Assembly: GCA_947034885.2 (NCBI GenBank) | Contig: OX344749.2 | Location: 23,451,501 to 23,515,500, forward strand | From: Thuidium tamariscinum | Taxonomy: Eukaryota > Streptophyta > Bryopsida > Hypnales > Thuidiaceae | Reading direction: 5' to 3' | DNA length: 64,000 nucleotides | Shown: piece after piece, positions 24,675 through 34,640 of the stretch | Layout of the letters: the number at the start of each line of letters is the position of its first letter | Position numbering within the stretch: position 1 is the stretch's first letter | Position numbers and translations under genes: made by a program | The notes under the pieces: generated by a model | The model's input: only the letters and a program-made list of their open reading frames with translations | Told to the model about the DNA's origin: nothing | Databases searched by the model: none

Positions 24675-24878
24675 GCTTCCATAAATAGAGAATTGCGGAC
24701 AGTCTCTCTTATTGACATATTAAGTAAGATAGCACTGACAATTGACTGAACAATCAAATTGAAAAGCACACTAACAGCTTCTAGATATGGTGAATCGCGA
24801 ACAATCTCTCTTATCGACATACCAAGCAAGATAGCCCTGACAATGGACTGAACATTCAAATTGAAAAGAACGCAGCAA
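24675..24878 (-). repeat. Two tandem 102-bp units, in frame as 34-residue repeats
   Basis: Copies 24675-24776 and 24777-24878 share blocks such as CTCTCTTAT-GACATA--AAG-AAGATAGC and ACTGAAC-ATCAAATTGAAAAG. On the minus strand an open frame crosses both, with repeats QSIVRAILLGMSIREIVRDS and QSIVSAILLNMSIRETVRNS. Because 102 is divisible by three, the frame is kept. Whether it is translated is unknown; no family is recognised. Confidence 0.7.
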
Positions 24879-25136
24879 GTCTACTACATATACATTTTTT
24901 TGGTGTATTTCCGGATAATTATGGCTTTTCTATACAGAGTAGCATTGCAGTAGAAGCCGTATCAGTCTTTGACCTCTTACTAGCTTCCCATCTACCTTAC
25001 TAACTGCTCCTTAATTTCCTACTGGGACAACTAGCTGTGCAAAGGAGAATGATACTTTAGAGGAAATTCTGTGAATTCACTAATCTACAGGGCCGTACAA
25101 CAGAATCAAACAGAGGGAAGCAATTAAGGCACGTAC

Positions 25137-25304
25137 CTTTGAAGCATCCTTTCTGGTAATTGTGGACGTCAAACTTTGCATAGAACTGGCTCTACTGGAC
25201 AAGAATTTAAAAAGCCGCCTCTTCTCATGTGTGATCTCCTTAGTGGAAGCAACAGCCTTGAATTCGCATTCTCCCGCCTCCCTTCTGCCAACGAACACTG
25301 CCAC
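25137..25304 (-). pseudogene. Unrecognised exon-like piece with good donor
   Basis: The frame reads MAVFVGRREAGECEFKAV, continues through KEITHEKRRLFKFLSS, and ends ITRKDASK directly before a GTACGT donor at 25136. It looks like a first or internal exon on the minus strand. No matching downstream exon was identified and no family is recognised. Confidence 0.3.
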
Positions 25305-25504
25305 GTCCGCACCCTAAACTCGTCGAAGCACTGTGTCTCATAATCTACATGTCAGGACTCGTATCGTATACAATCTCATGTATTACAGAACGCCGCAGAC
25401 GTTGCAAACTGTATCGAACATTGTGAAGCAACGCTATTCGACGCACATTTTGAGTTTGCGACACTTTGCTGAAATATTGAAACCCTAATGCCACCTAATA
25501 ACAT

Positions 25505-25618
25505 AATATTGAAACAACCTCCAACGTTCTGGCTAATACCCTAATACTGCAACAACCTCCAACATTCTAGCTAATACCCTAATATTGCAACAACCTCCAA
25601 CGTTCTGGCTGCAACCTC
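25505..25618. repeat. Three tandem 38-bp units
   Basis: Units start at 25505, 25543 and 25581 and share AACAACCTCCAAC-TTCT-GCTAATACCCTA. The third loses its tail. Intergenic minisatellite. Confidence 0.85.
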
Positions 25619-25722
25619 CGTCACCGTTGCACCTCCATCGCAAGTGCCGCGAAAACCCAAAGTTATTGATACACCACGGCAATACACAAGAGCTACTGAA
25701 GATCACCACGAACTCTCACAGA

Positions 25723-25812
25723 ACCATCTCCACTCCCAGTTAAGTTGCTGTGGACACTCACCACAAAACCATCGCTACTCCCAGCGAAGTTGCTGTGGAC
25801 ACTCACTAACAC
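25723..25812. repeat. Two tandem 45-bp units
   Basis: Units at 25723-25767 and from 25768 share ACCATC-C-ACTCCCAG and AAGTTGCTGTGGACACTCAC. It lies 110 bp beyond the 38-bp cluster. Confidence 0.82.
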
Positions 25813-26323
25813 AGTAACACCGCACATGACGCTACAAGAAGACTAATCGCAAGTTCCGGAGAGGTCGTGCAAGACTAACCAGCTTCTGCAACCCTAACTC
25901 CTGGTTTGCTGCGCCGCAAGGGACGCTGAGCGCACAGAAATTGAATTCTATTTAGTATGTCTAAGTTAAGGTAGCTTTAGGTTCCGGTTTCTAAGGTAAA
26001 CTGGGTTTCTGACGCATCCATCTATCCCGTGCCAAGCCACTTCACCGTAAAGCCAAGGATGGCAAACCTCGGATTCTAAAGTTTGTAAGTCTGTTGACCC
26101 TTCATCGCCTAGTGGGACGGTTTCCATCCATCGAGAATTGTTCCCTCGGATCTACAGTTTTCAGATCTTGTCAGTTGGTTTCTATATCGGCTTCAGTGGG
26201 CGGTTTAAAAAAACTGAGGAAGCTCCCTTGTCAACCCCAAGTGTCAGAATAACTTAGGTTCCTATGAATACTAATATGACGTCACCCTCAGCATCAAAAG
26301 AATCGCTTCCATGCTATCATTAC

Positions 26324-26498
26324 CTCCGTCACACAACGCTGCAGCACAAAATCTAGGCCCTAGCCATGTACTAGGTCGTTCTACAACCATGGCTTCGTGG
26401 CTTGAAACATTTCTAAGCACATCGACCAGTTGAGCCTTCTCTGCGATTTCCAGAGGAACTGCTGTATCATCACCCAAGTAATGAATTAGAAATTGCAT
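26324..26498 (-). pseudogene. Unrecognised exon-like piece, weakly ankyrin-like
   Basis: The frame contains VPLEIAEKAQLVDVLRNVSS followed by WLGPRFCAAALCDGG and ends at a possible GTAATG donor. The PLEIAEKAQLVDVLRN stretch is reminiscent of an ankyrin second helix, but not enough to assign. It is on the same strand as, and directly downstream of, the starch synthase remnant. Confidence 0.25.
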
Positions 26499-26794
26499 TT
26501 ACAGAAGATTAACTTGCTAGAATAGAAAAACCCTTATCATAGCAAAAGAATTCACCAAGGCAGTTCTAGCATACAAGCACTTCAAACAAAAATACGATGC
26601 CTACATTCTCAAGCATAGTTTTAGTTTTCAGTTTGGGAGGTCCAACACATGGGCGAGCAGGGCAAGAAACAAAAACATGACCAAGGTATGTGCACCCTAA
26701 AATGCACAGGACATTCATATCAAGAGTGCCCACAACTTTTACATTAGTTCCAAGCGAGGCCAACGCACCCAAGTCACCGCAACCAAGGGCAGAG

Positions 26795-28887
26795 TCATGA
26801 GGATATCGAAACAGGAGGATATCCATCTTCAACAATCTGCTCGTACAGCTTGATGTATTGGTCGATTGGTGCTCCATCCCAACTCATGTTGAAGGACATC
26901 ACTCACGAGCTCTATCCACCATTGTGGTTGTTCCTTGTAATATTGTAGCGCTCAATCCAAATGTTTTCCTAATGCCTGCTTGCAACACGCCAAACTTATT
27001 ATCAACCATTAGAAACCTGAAGGAATATGGTTTAACATCTTGTAAGGATGTCCTTGCCTTTCGTTTCTACATCAAATTTCAATGAAAATTGACATATAAA
27101 TTGTAGCGAAATACATTATTATGATCTAAAACAAGTAGCTTTACTTCATTGCGTCACAAGAGAAAGTTTTGCATCACTTGCTTGTTCGGTTGGTTCAAAC
27201 TCTTGCGCTTTTCCACAGGGATATGCTTCTGGTTGACATTGAACACACTGGAATCAACCTACCCTACAGACTTTTGTATATCATAGAATTTAATGGACCC
27301 TCGCAGTGAGAAAATAATGTTCTCTTGCTTCTCTTCGAGGAAATGAAAATATATTAAATCGTAGCAGAAGTTAAGATTAGAAATACGAAATCGAATAAGT
27401 GGAGTGAAACTACAAACCTGTCGGCCAATCCACCAGTCTTTCGAACAACAGCAATGGTTCTGTATCTCATTTAGTACATCTGCATACAATCCATTCAACA
27501 TTTAAGTTCACATGGGCTTCAACTTCATTACAAGCGTAAGTATTTCACTCATTATAGATGACACAATCTTGAAATAATTTGGTATGTGTCTACTCATATC
27601 GGTGAGAAGCTTTTTGTGACTTAAGAAAGTGTGATAGGGAGAATATATGACGGTGAGTTTCGAAGTAAGTACACTTTTGGAACTCCGAATCTTTTGTTCT
27701 CTCAACCAAAACGCAGGAAACGGATGAAGTTCAGTTTGACCTGAGTCAAGGGACAGGGCTCGTAGATGGAGGGTATCATGGCTGCATCGTAAATGTTATG
27801 TGTGAGTTTCTTCACACTTCAGGACAAGCCGAATATGAGGGTGATTTTCAAACTGCTTTGCAAGGTCATCAAACTCTTGCTGCAAATCAAAGCACATCAT
27901 AATCAAAGTTAAGCAATATTCTCCAAATATTTGTGAATACTCACATATACATAAATAAACACATATGAAACCTATTGATATATTGCAAATTGTGGCTACT
28001 AATGGAAGAATACTCTGAATGGATCAGTTGAGTTCAACCTACGTATGCTAAATGCTTTGTCATACCTTAATGCTAGGAACTTGACGGGTGCGCATGTCTT
28101 ACACAGTAAATTGGCCTCCACGTTTGAGAGTGTGGAAATTGGCCGAACAAAGGAAATGCACACCCTTCTGGGGTACCAATCTTATACGCAGCAAACCTGC
28201 CAGAAAATAAAGATACAACTAGTTAATCTTCAAGTGACTAAAGGTTGAAAGTGGAAAATTCTATCCGTTCATAAGTTGAAACGAACCATTAGAAGCTTCA
28301 AGGAGGGTTGTAAAGATATACCAACAGAAAAGATGAGTCCATTTCCAACATCTTTTTAACAATAAAAACATGTTTTCAAGTTTATTATAAGTGACCTAGA
28401 GCTTCCAAAACGGAATTTTAGGAAACAAAACGATCACGTGCAGGCGTTTAATTCTAGGCTTACAAGAGGTTGCTTGGCGTCAATGCCTTGCGTCGACATG
28501 CCCAGGAGAAGCCGTAGACTGTTTTTCAATAGCTCCTTCCCCTTAAAATTCTCGTGGCTGAAGTGGTGCTTCAGATAGGTATCACTCTCGGGATTCCACA
28601 CACTGTCATTGACGTCGTTCACAACGCCGTCAAATTCCTTGGTCAGCTTTCTGAGAATGGTGTGCAAACCTTCTCCTCCCTGCACAATTAAATAATATTA
28701 ACAACTCTGTTTATTATTAAAAGAAATCACTTAAACTGATGGACAGTTTTGATGGCGGAAAAAAGGCCTTCTCAAATACTCAACATGCTGACTTCAATAT
28801 GGTGTAATTCCTCACCTCAGGTCTGAGAACCTCTTTGGCATATGTAGGTGATATTGCTATGATGAAGACCGTGTTCAGAATACCACT
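26795..28887 (-). pseudogene. SS4: Starch synthase class IV-like fragment, disabled
   Basis: Remnant of a plastid starch synthase (ADP-glucose glucan transferase) covering the end of the GT5 domain and most of the GT1 domain. Exons in order: 28887-28816 (AISPTYAKEVLRPE), 28680-28464 (GEGLHTIL then VWNPESDTYLKHHF), 28196-28066 (RLVPQKGVHF and LKRGGQF), 27879-27741 (FENHPHIRLVLK then PSIYEPCPLTQ), 27479-27418 (VVRKTGGLAD), from 27247 (SVFNVNQKHIPVEKR), and about 26948-26795 (YYKEQPQWWIELVS then MSWDGAPIDQYIKLYEQIVE, TGA stop). Splice sites are largely kept. Disabling changes: a one-base deletion before RLVPQKG, a TAA after GGQFTV, a frameshift plus loss of about four residues before PSIYEP, TAA in the 27479 exon, and a frameshift before MSWDG. 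The KxGGL-containing N-terminal catalytic part is absent, so the copy is 5' truncated. Confidence 0.88.
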
Positions 28888-29302
28888 CTAAACATCACGA
28901 ACAGTAACATTGGTAATCAGGTAGTGACTCCAAATATTAAAACAAATTACTGTTTTAGAATTGGGTTCATTCCGAAGCGCTAGGTAAGACCATGGAACAA
29001 AATATGTTCTAAGAGAAAATGACATCAGAAAGGCCCAGGTGAGTGATATTAGAGCTCTACGTCTCACCTATAAAATCCGTAAACCTGCTCACTTGAATTT
29101 CTGATTAGCGGCCAACTCTTGAGAAGAGAGAAACATCAAGCTCCATAATTTCAATTCAACTCATTTATAGTAAATGCAACAGATCCGTAACTTGTAACCT
29201 AAAAATTTGATCCAAAAATGGCACTGTAATCTGCATTCCACATGAGCATTCTGAAGGTTTAGCCCATTTGAATCCACAGCCACAAGGCATTCTTGAACTC
29301 AC
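28888..29302. other. Junction between SS4-like and PMP22/XBAT fragments
   Basis: About 0.4 kb with no recognised exon. Any further SS4 exons (GT5 domain) or PMP22 exons that should lie here are missing, so at least one breakpoint of the gene-fragment mosaic falls in this interval. Confidence 0.5.
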
Positions 29303-29404
29303 CATGAGAAGTACAGGACGCTTGAATTGCAAGTTCTTTGCCCCAGCAAGCTTTTGAGCAACCACATCAGCGCTTCCTGCTAGCACTCTTGCAGAGGTGA
29401 AGTT
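29303..29404 (-). pseudogene. PMP22: Mpv17/PMP22 family exon 2 fragment
   Basis: The translation RVLAGSADVVAQKLAG followed by KNLQFKRPVLLM matches the second part of the Mpv17/PMP22 peroxisomal or organelle membrane-channel family (GVLxGxxDVxAQ...). It ends at a GTGAGT donor. The expected acceptor seems mutated, though a GCAAG acceptor may serve. No later PMP22 exons follow. Its partner exon 1 lies 3.6 kb away at 33011-33082, on the other side of the XBAT fragment. Confidence 0.68.
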
Positions 29405-29466
29405 ATAAGATGGATTGATGTGGAAGGACTTTTGGGGTTGCAGATCATATGCGCTGGAGAACTTAC

Positions 29467-31534
29467 TTGTTTTCTTGTCTGTCAAAACTAAAACTGGGTC
29501 AGGCACGTTGAACTTGGGCTCCTCCACCTCAACTCTTACTAATGGAATGAGAGTACGAGGTAAGGGGTGCTGATACGAAAAACAGCAACGATTGGTCAGG
29601 TTCAAATATTTCTTGGCAACCAATAATTCAAATCTCTTCAAGACCAAACCCAAACCGGCAGCCTTTCAAACACTAAGAAGAGTTTCTGAAAGTAGTGGAA
29701 TTACCTTTGGAGACATGTAGATAACCAGCTCAAATTTGAGCAGATTCTATGGGTACCACTACAACCCAACTGTAATACAGCAGAAGGAAAATAGAATACA
29801 TGTCAATACATATAATGCCTCCCAACACCTACTGAATCCATCATCATCATATGCTTGCATAAGCCCCGCAAGTGAGTCAAAGCACTATGGGTTTACAACA
29901 GAAAGAACTTCAGCTCAATTGTACTTAAAACACCATGATACGTCCGCCTACTCCACATCTGAAACCTACAACAGCAGGAATCTTTGACGACTTACATCTT
30001 CTTTGTGACCCATGGACGTACAAATGTTTCAAGAAATCCAAATCCTGACAGCTCTCGCAGCATGCCACTAAATATAGCAATCCGATCCTGTGCAGCGGCC
30101 AAGGGAGCAATGTCAAACACGCTTTAGATGATAGAGAATTTATCAAGCAATGCTGGCACCTCCAGACTGTTCACTCGAACCTCAGTAAATCAACTCAGCG
30201 AAACAAACTTTGTCTCATCTCCACTGACGGCTCAATTTTAACAGAGGATCAAACAAAACCGCGACCTTGTTTGCATACTTTCATCGTTTCAATCCAAAAT
30301 AGTGAAAACACCACAAGATTCAATACATGAGCAAATTATGCCATTGCACACATTTTGTAAAATGTTCATTGCAATATCTACCAGAAACATAAAACATATC
30401 AAGCATGTGTATTACTTCAACAAGAAACACCCACTCAAACTAACTAGTAGAAATTTCAACCCGCAGAGGTATCGTAGAGAACCTGGCCGCAATAAAGAGC
30501 AAGGTTTAAGTTGAAAACTGCTTAAAATGGAGTTACGATTGACAAAATATTACGCGGTTAATTTGGGGGACTTTCACCACAGTAGTGATTCTGCTTTTAC
30601 AGCGGGCGCAAAATGATCATGGGCAGGTTGAGAACATCGACATATGAAACAATCGCGGTTTGGTGGTACAGGAATATACGCGTAGATATACCTCAATCAT
30701 GCGTACAACATTGAGATGACCATGATTGCGTGCCAAGTCCAGCGGCGTCACAACATCATTTACAGCAAGTGGATCCGCTGCAGAACATGAAACACTAGCT
30801 GTTAAGAATTGTGAAGGATATGGAGAACGATTTCTTAAATAATCAGAATAAGTATCAATAGACAGGTGTACAGAGACGACTAACCTCCACGGTTTAGCAA
30901 TAAGAACACGGTTCTGTCTAGACCAAACTTCGCAGCCTGGTGAAGTGGTTGGCCTCCGTGAGACCCTGAATTCAAGAGCAAAATTCCTCCCTCTGATCAG
31001 ATTCAAAAATATGCTCAAATTTCCTCACATCGTTGAGTTATTTACTGAGAATAACTGCATCAGAGGAGAATTAGTAGTTACATTTGTACATCTAAAATGA
31101 AAAATTCTTAGTCTGAAATATTATCAACTAAAGCAAATATTGAATAGCTTTTTCCTTGAAAGGTGTGTCACTCCTCTTTTGAACCCATTTAAAATGTACT
31201 CAACCAATGAGCCGGTATCCAATTATTTGATTTTGAGCAAAAGGCAACCAATAGAACACTGCAAATGTTCTGGCAATACTTGAGGTACAAAAAACTTTCC
31301 CACTCTCAATTTCGGCTCAAAGTTTCAAGGTTAAGACCAAAACCCCAATTTGGGGAAGAAGACACCCCAACACAACGTTATTCATTTGGTAACACAAATA
31401 TCTGAATTACAGGACGTACCAGGTTGGTAGGCGATTACATTTGCCCCTATATTGAGAAGCGTTAGCACCATTTCAAACAAATCGCCCCTTGAGCATGCTA
31501 ACATCAATGGAGTACGGCCTTCTTTATCCACGAA
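29467..31534 (-). pseudogene. XBAT35: XBAT34/35-type ankyrin-RING E3 ligase fragment without RING
   Basis: Six exons of an ankyrin-repeat E3 ubiquitin ligase: 31534-31420 (DKEGRTPLMLACSRGDLFEM), 30965-30885 (SHGGQPLHQAAKFGLDRTV), 30777-30692 (TPLDLARNHGHLNVVRMIE), 30087-29996 (FSGMLRELSGFGFLETF), 29769-29705 (WVVVVPIES then LKFELVIYMSPK) and 29567-29467 (RTLIPLVRVEVEEPKF then DPVLVLTDKKT). Splice sites and phases are preserved, but the fifth exon has a frameshift and small deletion between VPIES and LKFEL. The first exon and the C-terminal RING finger, needed for ligase activity, are absent. This is a truncated duplicate, not a working gene. At the 3' side it runs directly into a PMP22 exon. 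Confidence 0.87.
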
Positions 31535-33010
31535 CTGCATGAAAGTATTAATTTCAGTAAATCACTTCACGAAAATGTCATACTCCAAACTAGATGAATT
31601 TCCAGACGCCAAAATGCATCTCGACTACATTCTACAACCCTTGGTCTTCCTCATGCTTGAACAAAGTCCAGGCCTACTATGCAGAATGCCATTGCAACTC
31701 AACGTCACCAGCAAAGATCCCCTCGTTAAAACAATAATTTTTAAACCCTGAAGGACCAAGGATTCATGAATATAAATGCCCATAGTAACTACAATGGGCC
31801 TAAGTTGCATGTCGCAAGAATCAATGAAAAACACGGCAGTGATAAATAAATAAAATTGAACAGAAGAAGTCCCCATCTAAACTACTCAAAAACATAAGAG
31901 ACCGTCTACTTAGGGGTTGATATTTAGTCACCAATTCTATAATGCAAGAGCAGGCACTGGTGTTAGAACATCTTCACAAGGCAAACCCCCAGCTTCAAAC
32001 ATAGAAAACTCAAAAAATAAACGCTGGCACAAGATGGTCCCAAAGTGATCTCCCTCGAATATGTACACTAATGAAAAGGAAAGCCTGATCGGTGTGTCAG
32101 ATACAAATACTAGGTTCAAGCAATAAAAAAATTCGTTCCCCTCATTGGCAATGTTAAACTCTTAGTTACATTAAGCAGGAAGCCTGCTTCGCATGTCAAC
32201 AGTACTGTTCATTACAATGAAATCACCATGAGTCAAAGGTTCTGCGCAATGCCCTTAAGGCATTTCCACCCCTAAAAGGCAACTGCAACATTGTCCATGA
32301 CACTACTGCAAGAAAAACGTTGAAACTGTGATTCCATTGAGGATGCGTTCCATAAGCACATACGACGATTTCAATCTTCCAGCAACATCCAGAAGAATGA
32401 ACTAAATATATACAATAAAATGAACCCATTTCATAAAGCAGATCAATACAATCTCCCTCTTCCAAAACTGCGGACCAAAATCAGCCAACTATACACAATG
32501 AGTCAATATTGACAGCCAGAGAATTCAGGAATCAAAAGAATACATAAGGGGTTAGAAGGAGCATTCGATCCCCACGCCACTGAAATAATTGGAGTTAAAC
32601 TGAATAATAGTGATCCAACTTGCACCGACTGTCTCAATGTTAGCACAATAACTCAAGTATACAGTTGCAAATCAAGGTCGGGGTAGAGATCCTTTGTAAA
32701 AAGATTAGAATTTCAGCGAACCTCAACAATTGACAAAACCCTTCTCAGAAAGCCAGACAATTCAACACTCCAAGCTAAAACATCTCTCTCAAATAATCCT
32801 CACAACCATTTTTTCAAAGCCCTACAAGAAAAGGTGGTGGACTTGGGGTGTGCAAAAGAAGAAAGCAATAAAATCCACACACGAATCTTGACAAAACCCT
32901 CTCAAATCAACTTTCTTATCTACACAACATCACGCCCTCCACTTACAAACCACACCATGCTAAATCCCATATGCAGCAGAGATCAAAGGCGATCGATCGA
33001 TCCTCCTTAC
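31535..33010. other. Non-coding stretch between XBAT and PMP22 exon 1 fragments
   Basis: No convincing exon is recognised. Several frames open by chance at 31625-32465 have no motif. The missing XBAT first exon was not found here. Confidence 0.4.
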
Positions 33011-33082
33011 CTTGGTCTGCAACGGGTACCGCTGCAACCTGGACAAATACTGGCCCCATAACGCCTGCACTTCATCAGTCAT
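33011..33082 (-). pseudogene. PMP22: Mpv17/PMP22 family exon 1 fragment
   Basis: A 24-codon exon from an ATG (33082-33080) to a GTAAGG donor: MTDEVQALWGQYL followed by SRLQRYPLQTK. The LWxxYLxxLQRYPLxTK pattern is the conserved N-terminus of Mpv17/PMP22 membrane proteins. The next recognisable PMP22 exon is at 29404-29303, with the XBAT fragment lying between, so the gene is split. Confidence 0.68.
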
Positions 33083-33590
33083 CTCAACAACTACTCATCA
33101 CAGAGATAATTCACATAGATAACCTCGGTCTCCACAAACACGGATAAACTCTTCAGCTCTCCGCGACTTCAGAAATTGACACCATGCATCTGATAAGTTG
33201 ATCGGAGTTCCCCGTACGCAAATGAAAATGCGCAAACAAAGTGAAGATCGAATGAACTCCACCCAACGCCAACATCAGTTGCTGTTGAAAATTCCAGATT
33301 ACAAAAGAATTAGAACGAGTACATGAAATTCCTGTCCCATTCGCACCAAGCCGTTCTCGCAATTCAAATACGACAATACATTCACTCGTTGAAACCTTGA
33401 AATTTCCCGAAACCCTAAAAAATCTGTACAATAACTAATAAGCACAGAGACTCACATTTGTCGACAAATGTTATGAAATAAGGATTCAAGATTCACATAC
33501 AATGCACTGACTATGAGGTTCAAAAACCTCTCTACAGAAGCAACCAACCCCATACTGAAAGGTTACACGCCTAGAAAATTAGCCAACAAA

Positions 33591-33760
33591 GAGTACCCTT
33601 TGCAGTGCCTGATGAGCTTCTTCACGTTCCATCTCCATCTTTTGCTTCTCAAGAAGAGCAGCCTCTGCTTCTGCTTCGGCCTTCCGCTTGGTAACTTCAG
33701 CTACCTTAGCTTCAGCATGCACTCTCGCTTTCTCCGCACGGGATACACAAAAAAAAATCA
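33591..33760 (-). pseudogene. Coiled-coil exon-like piece, unrecognised
   Basis: The frame reads EKARVHAEAKVAEVTKRKAE, then EAALLEKQKMEMEREEAHQ, a highly charged Ala/Glu/Lys heptad-like segment, and meets a GT donor near 33596. It sits between the CBS and PMP22 fragments on the same strand. It does not match the expected continuation of the CBS protein, and no family was assigned. Confidence 0.4.
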
Positions 33761-33854
33761 GACTCGGCCATAAATACACATTGCAGGCTGATTAGAATAG
33801 AATATGTAATAATTTCACCCAGAGTTGATGCACAAAACAAGATTTTGAACCAAC

Positions 33855-34640
33855 CTTAGAATCATTCTCATCGAAAATCTTGCCAACAATTTCTTGCACA
33901 ACATCTTGCAGCGTCGCAACCTGAATATTTGCGACTTGTTTTCATGAGTACTTACGCACCGATTACAGAGAGCTAAGCATAATCATTTCCGTGATTGGGC
34001 AGAACAAGCTGCATACGATCAAGACAAAAAAACTTATTACTCCACTCAATATATTCTTAGGAGTCTTACCCCAACAGTGCCACCATACTCATTGAGCACA
34101 ATTGCCATGTGCACTTTCCGTATCCTGAACTCCCTTAACAGATTCCATACCGACATAGAGTCTGCATACCCAACTTAGAATTAGTAAAAGGTAACTCTAC
34201 ATGCATCATAGAGTGGCTCAACAATATGGCCGAGAATTTGATGGCTACGTACATAGCCACTACAGAATATCCAGTACCTATCAGCAAAGATGGTTTTTTA
34301 CCTGGAATGAAGTAAGCTGGCCTGTGGGCAATGCGTCCAAAGTTCATCCTTTGCAACAATTCCATCTACACCCGAAAAGATGTCAACAGTACGTCAATTA
34401 CATATACTCAGGTCACCAAAGACGCAACCATGAGAGTATCTATAAATTGCCGAACCAAAAAGGCTGAACACAATTTGAATGTATCAGGATGCTTAACCTG
34501 CTCCACGTAATCAAGCAAATCCATGGCATATACTATGCCAACAATGCTGTCAATTCGTCGTTCAGAAACTGGTACTCTGAATTCCATCACACAACGGACA
34601 AAGACGATCAATTCCACGAGAGAACTGAGACAAAGCACGT
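33855..34640 (-). pseudogene. CBS-pair protein fragment (DUF21/CorC-like plastid or membrane protein)
   Basis: Four exons of a DUF21/CBS protein related to bacterial CorC/HlyC and plant chloroplast homologues: about 34640-34498 (FRVPVSERRIDSIVGIVYAM, DLLDYVEQ), 34365-34302 (HRPAYFIP), 34161-34070 (DSMSVWNLLREFRIRKVHMA then VLNEYGGTVG) and 33920-33855 (LQDVVQEIVGKIFDENDSK). All junctions are GT-AG in phase, and these four exons carry no stop. Missing are the N-terminal membrane (DUF21) part and the C-terminal CorC_HlyC domain. Just upstream of the first exon an 18-bp unit is duplicated (about 34639-34680), followed by an in-frame TGA on the 5' side. Hence it is called a fragment, not a gene. 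Confidence 0.85.

Larger units (their letters stand above)
22698..26270. other. Region of exon-like debris and short tandem repeats
   Basis: No complete gene is recognised. Minus-strand exon-like pieces are MEGTLLHQLKEKANCVMDDV (around 23352, after a TTGCAG acceptor), SPLANVFKFLCAANLL (around 23190-23050) and the 25137-25304 exon listed separately. Three tandem-repeat clusters are listed separately. The remainder is AT-rich and featureless to my reading. Confidence 0.35.
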
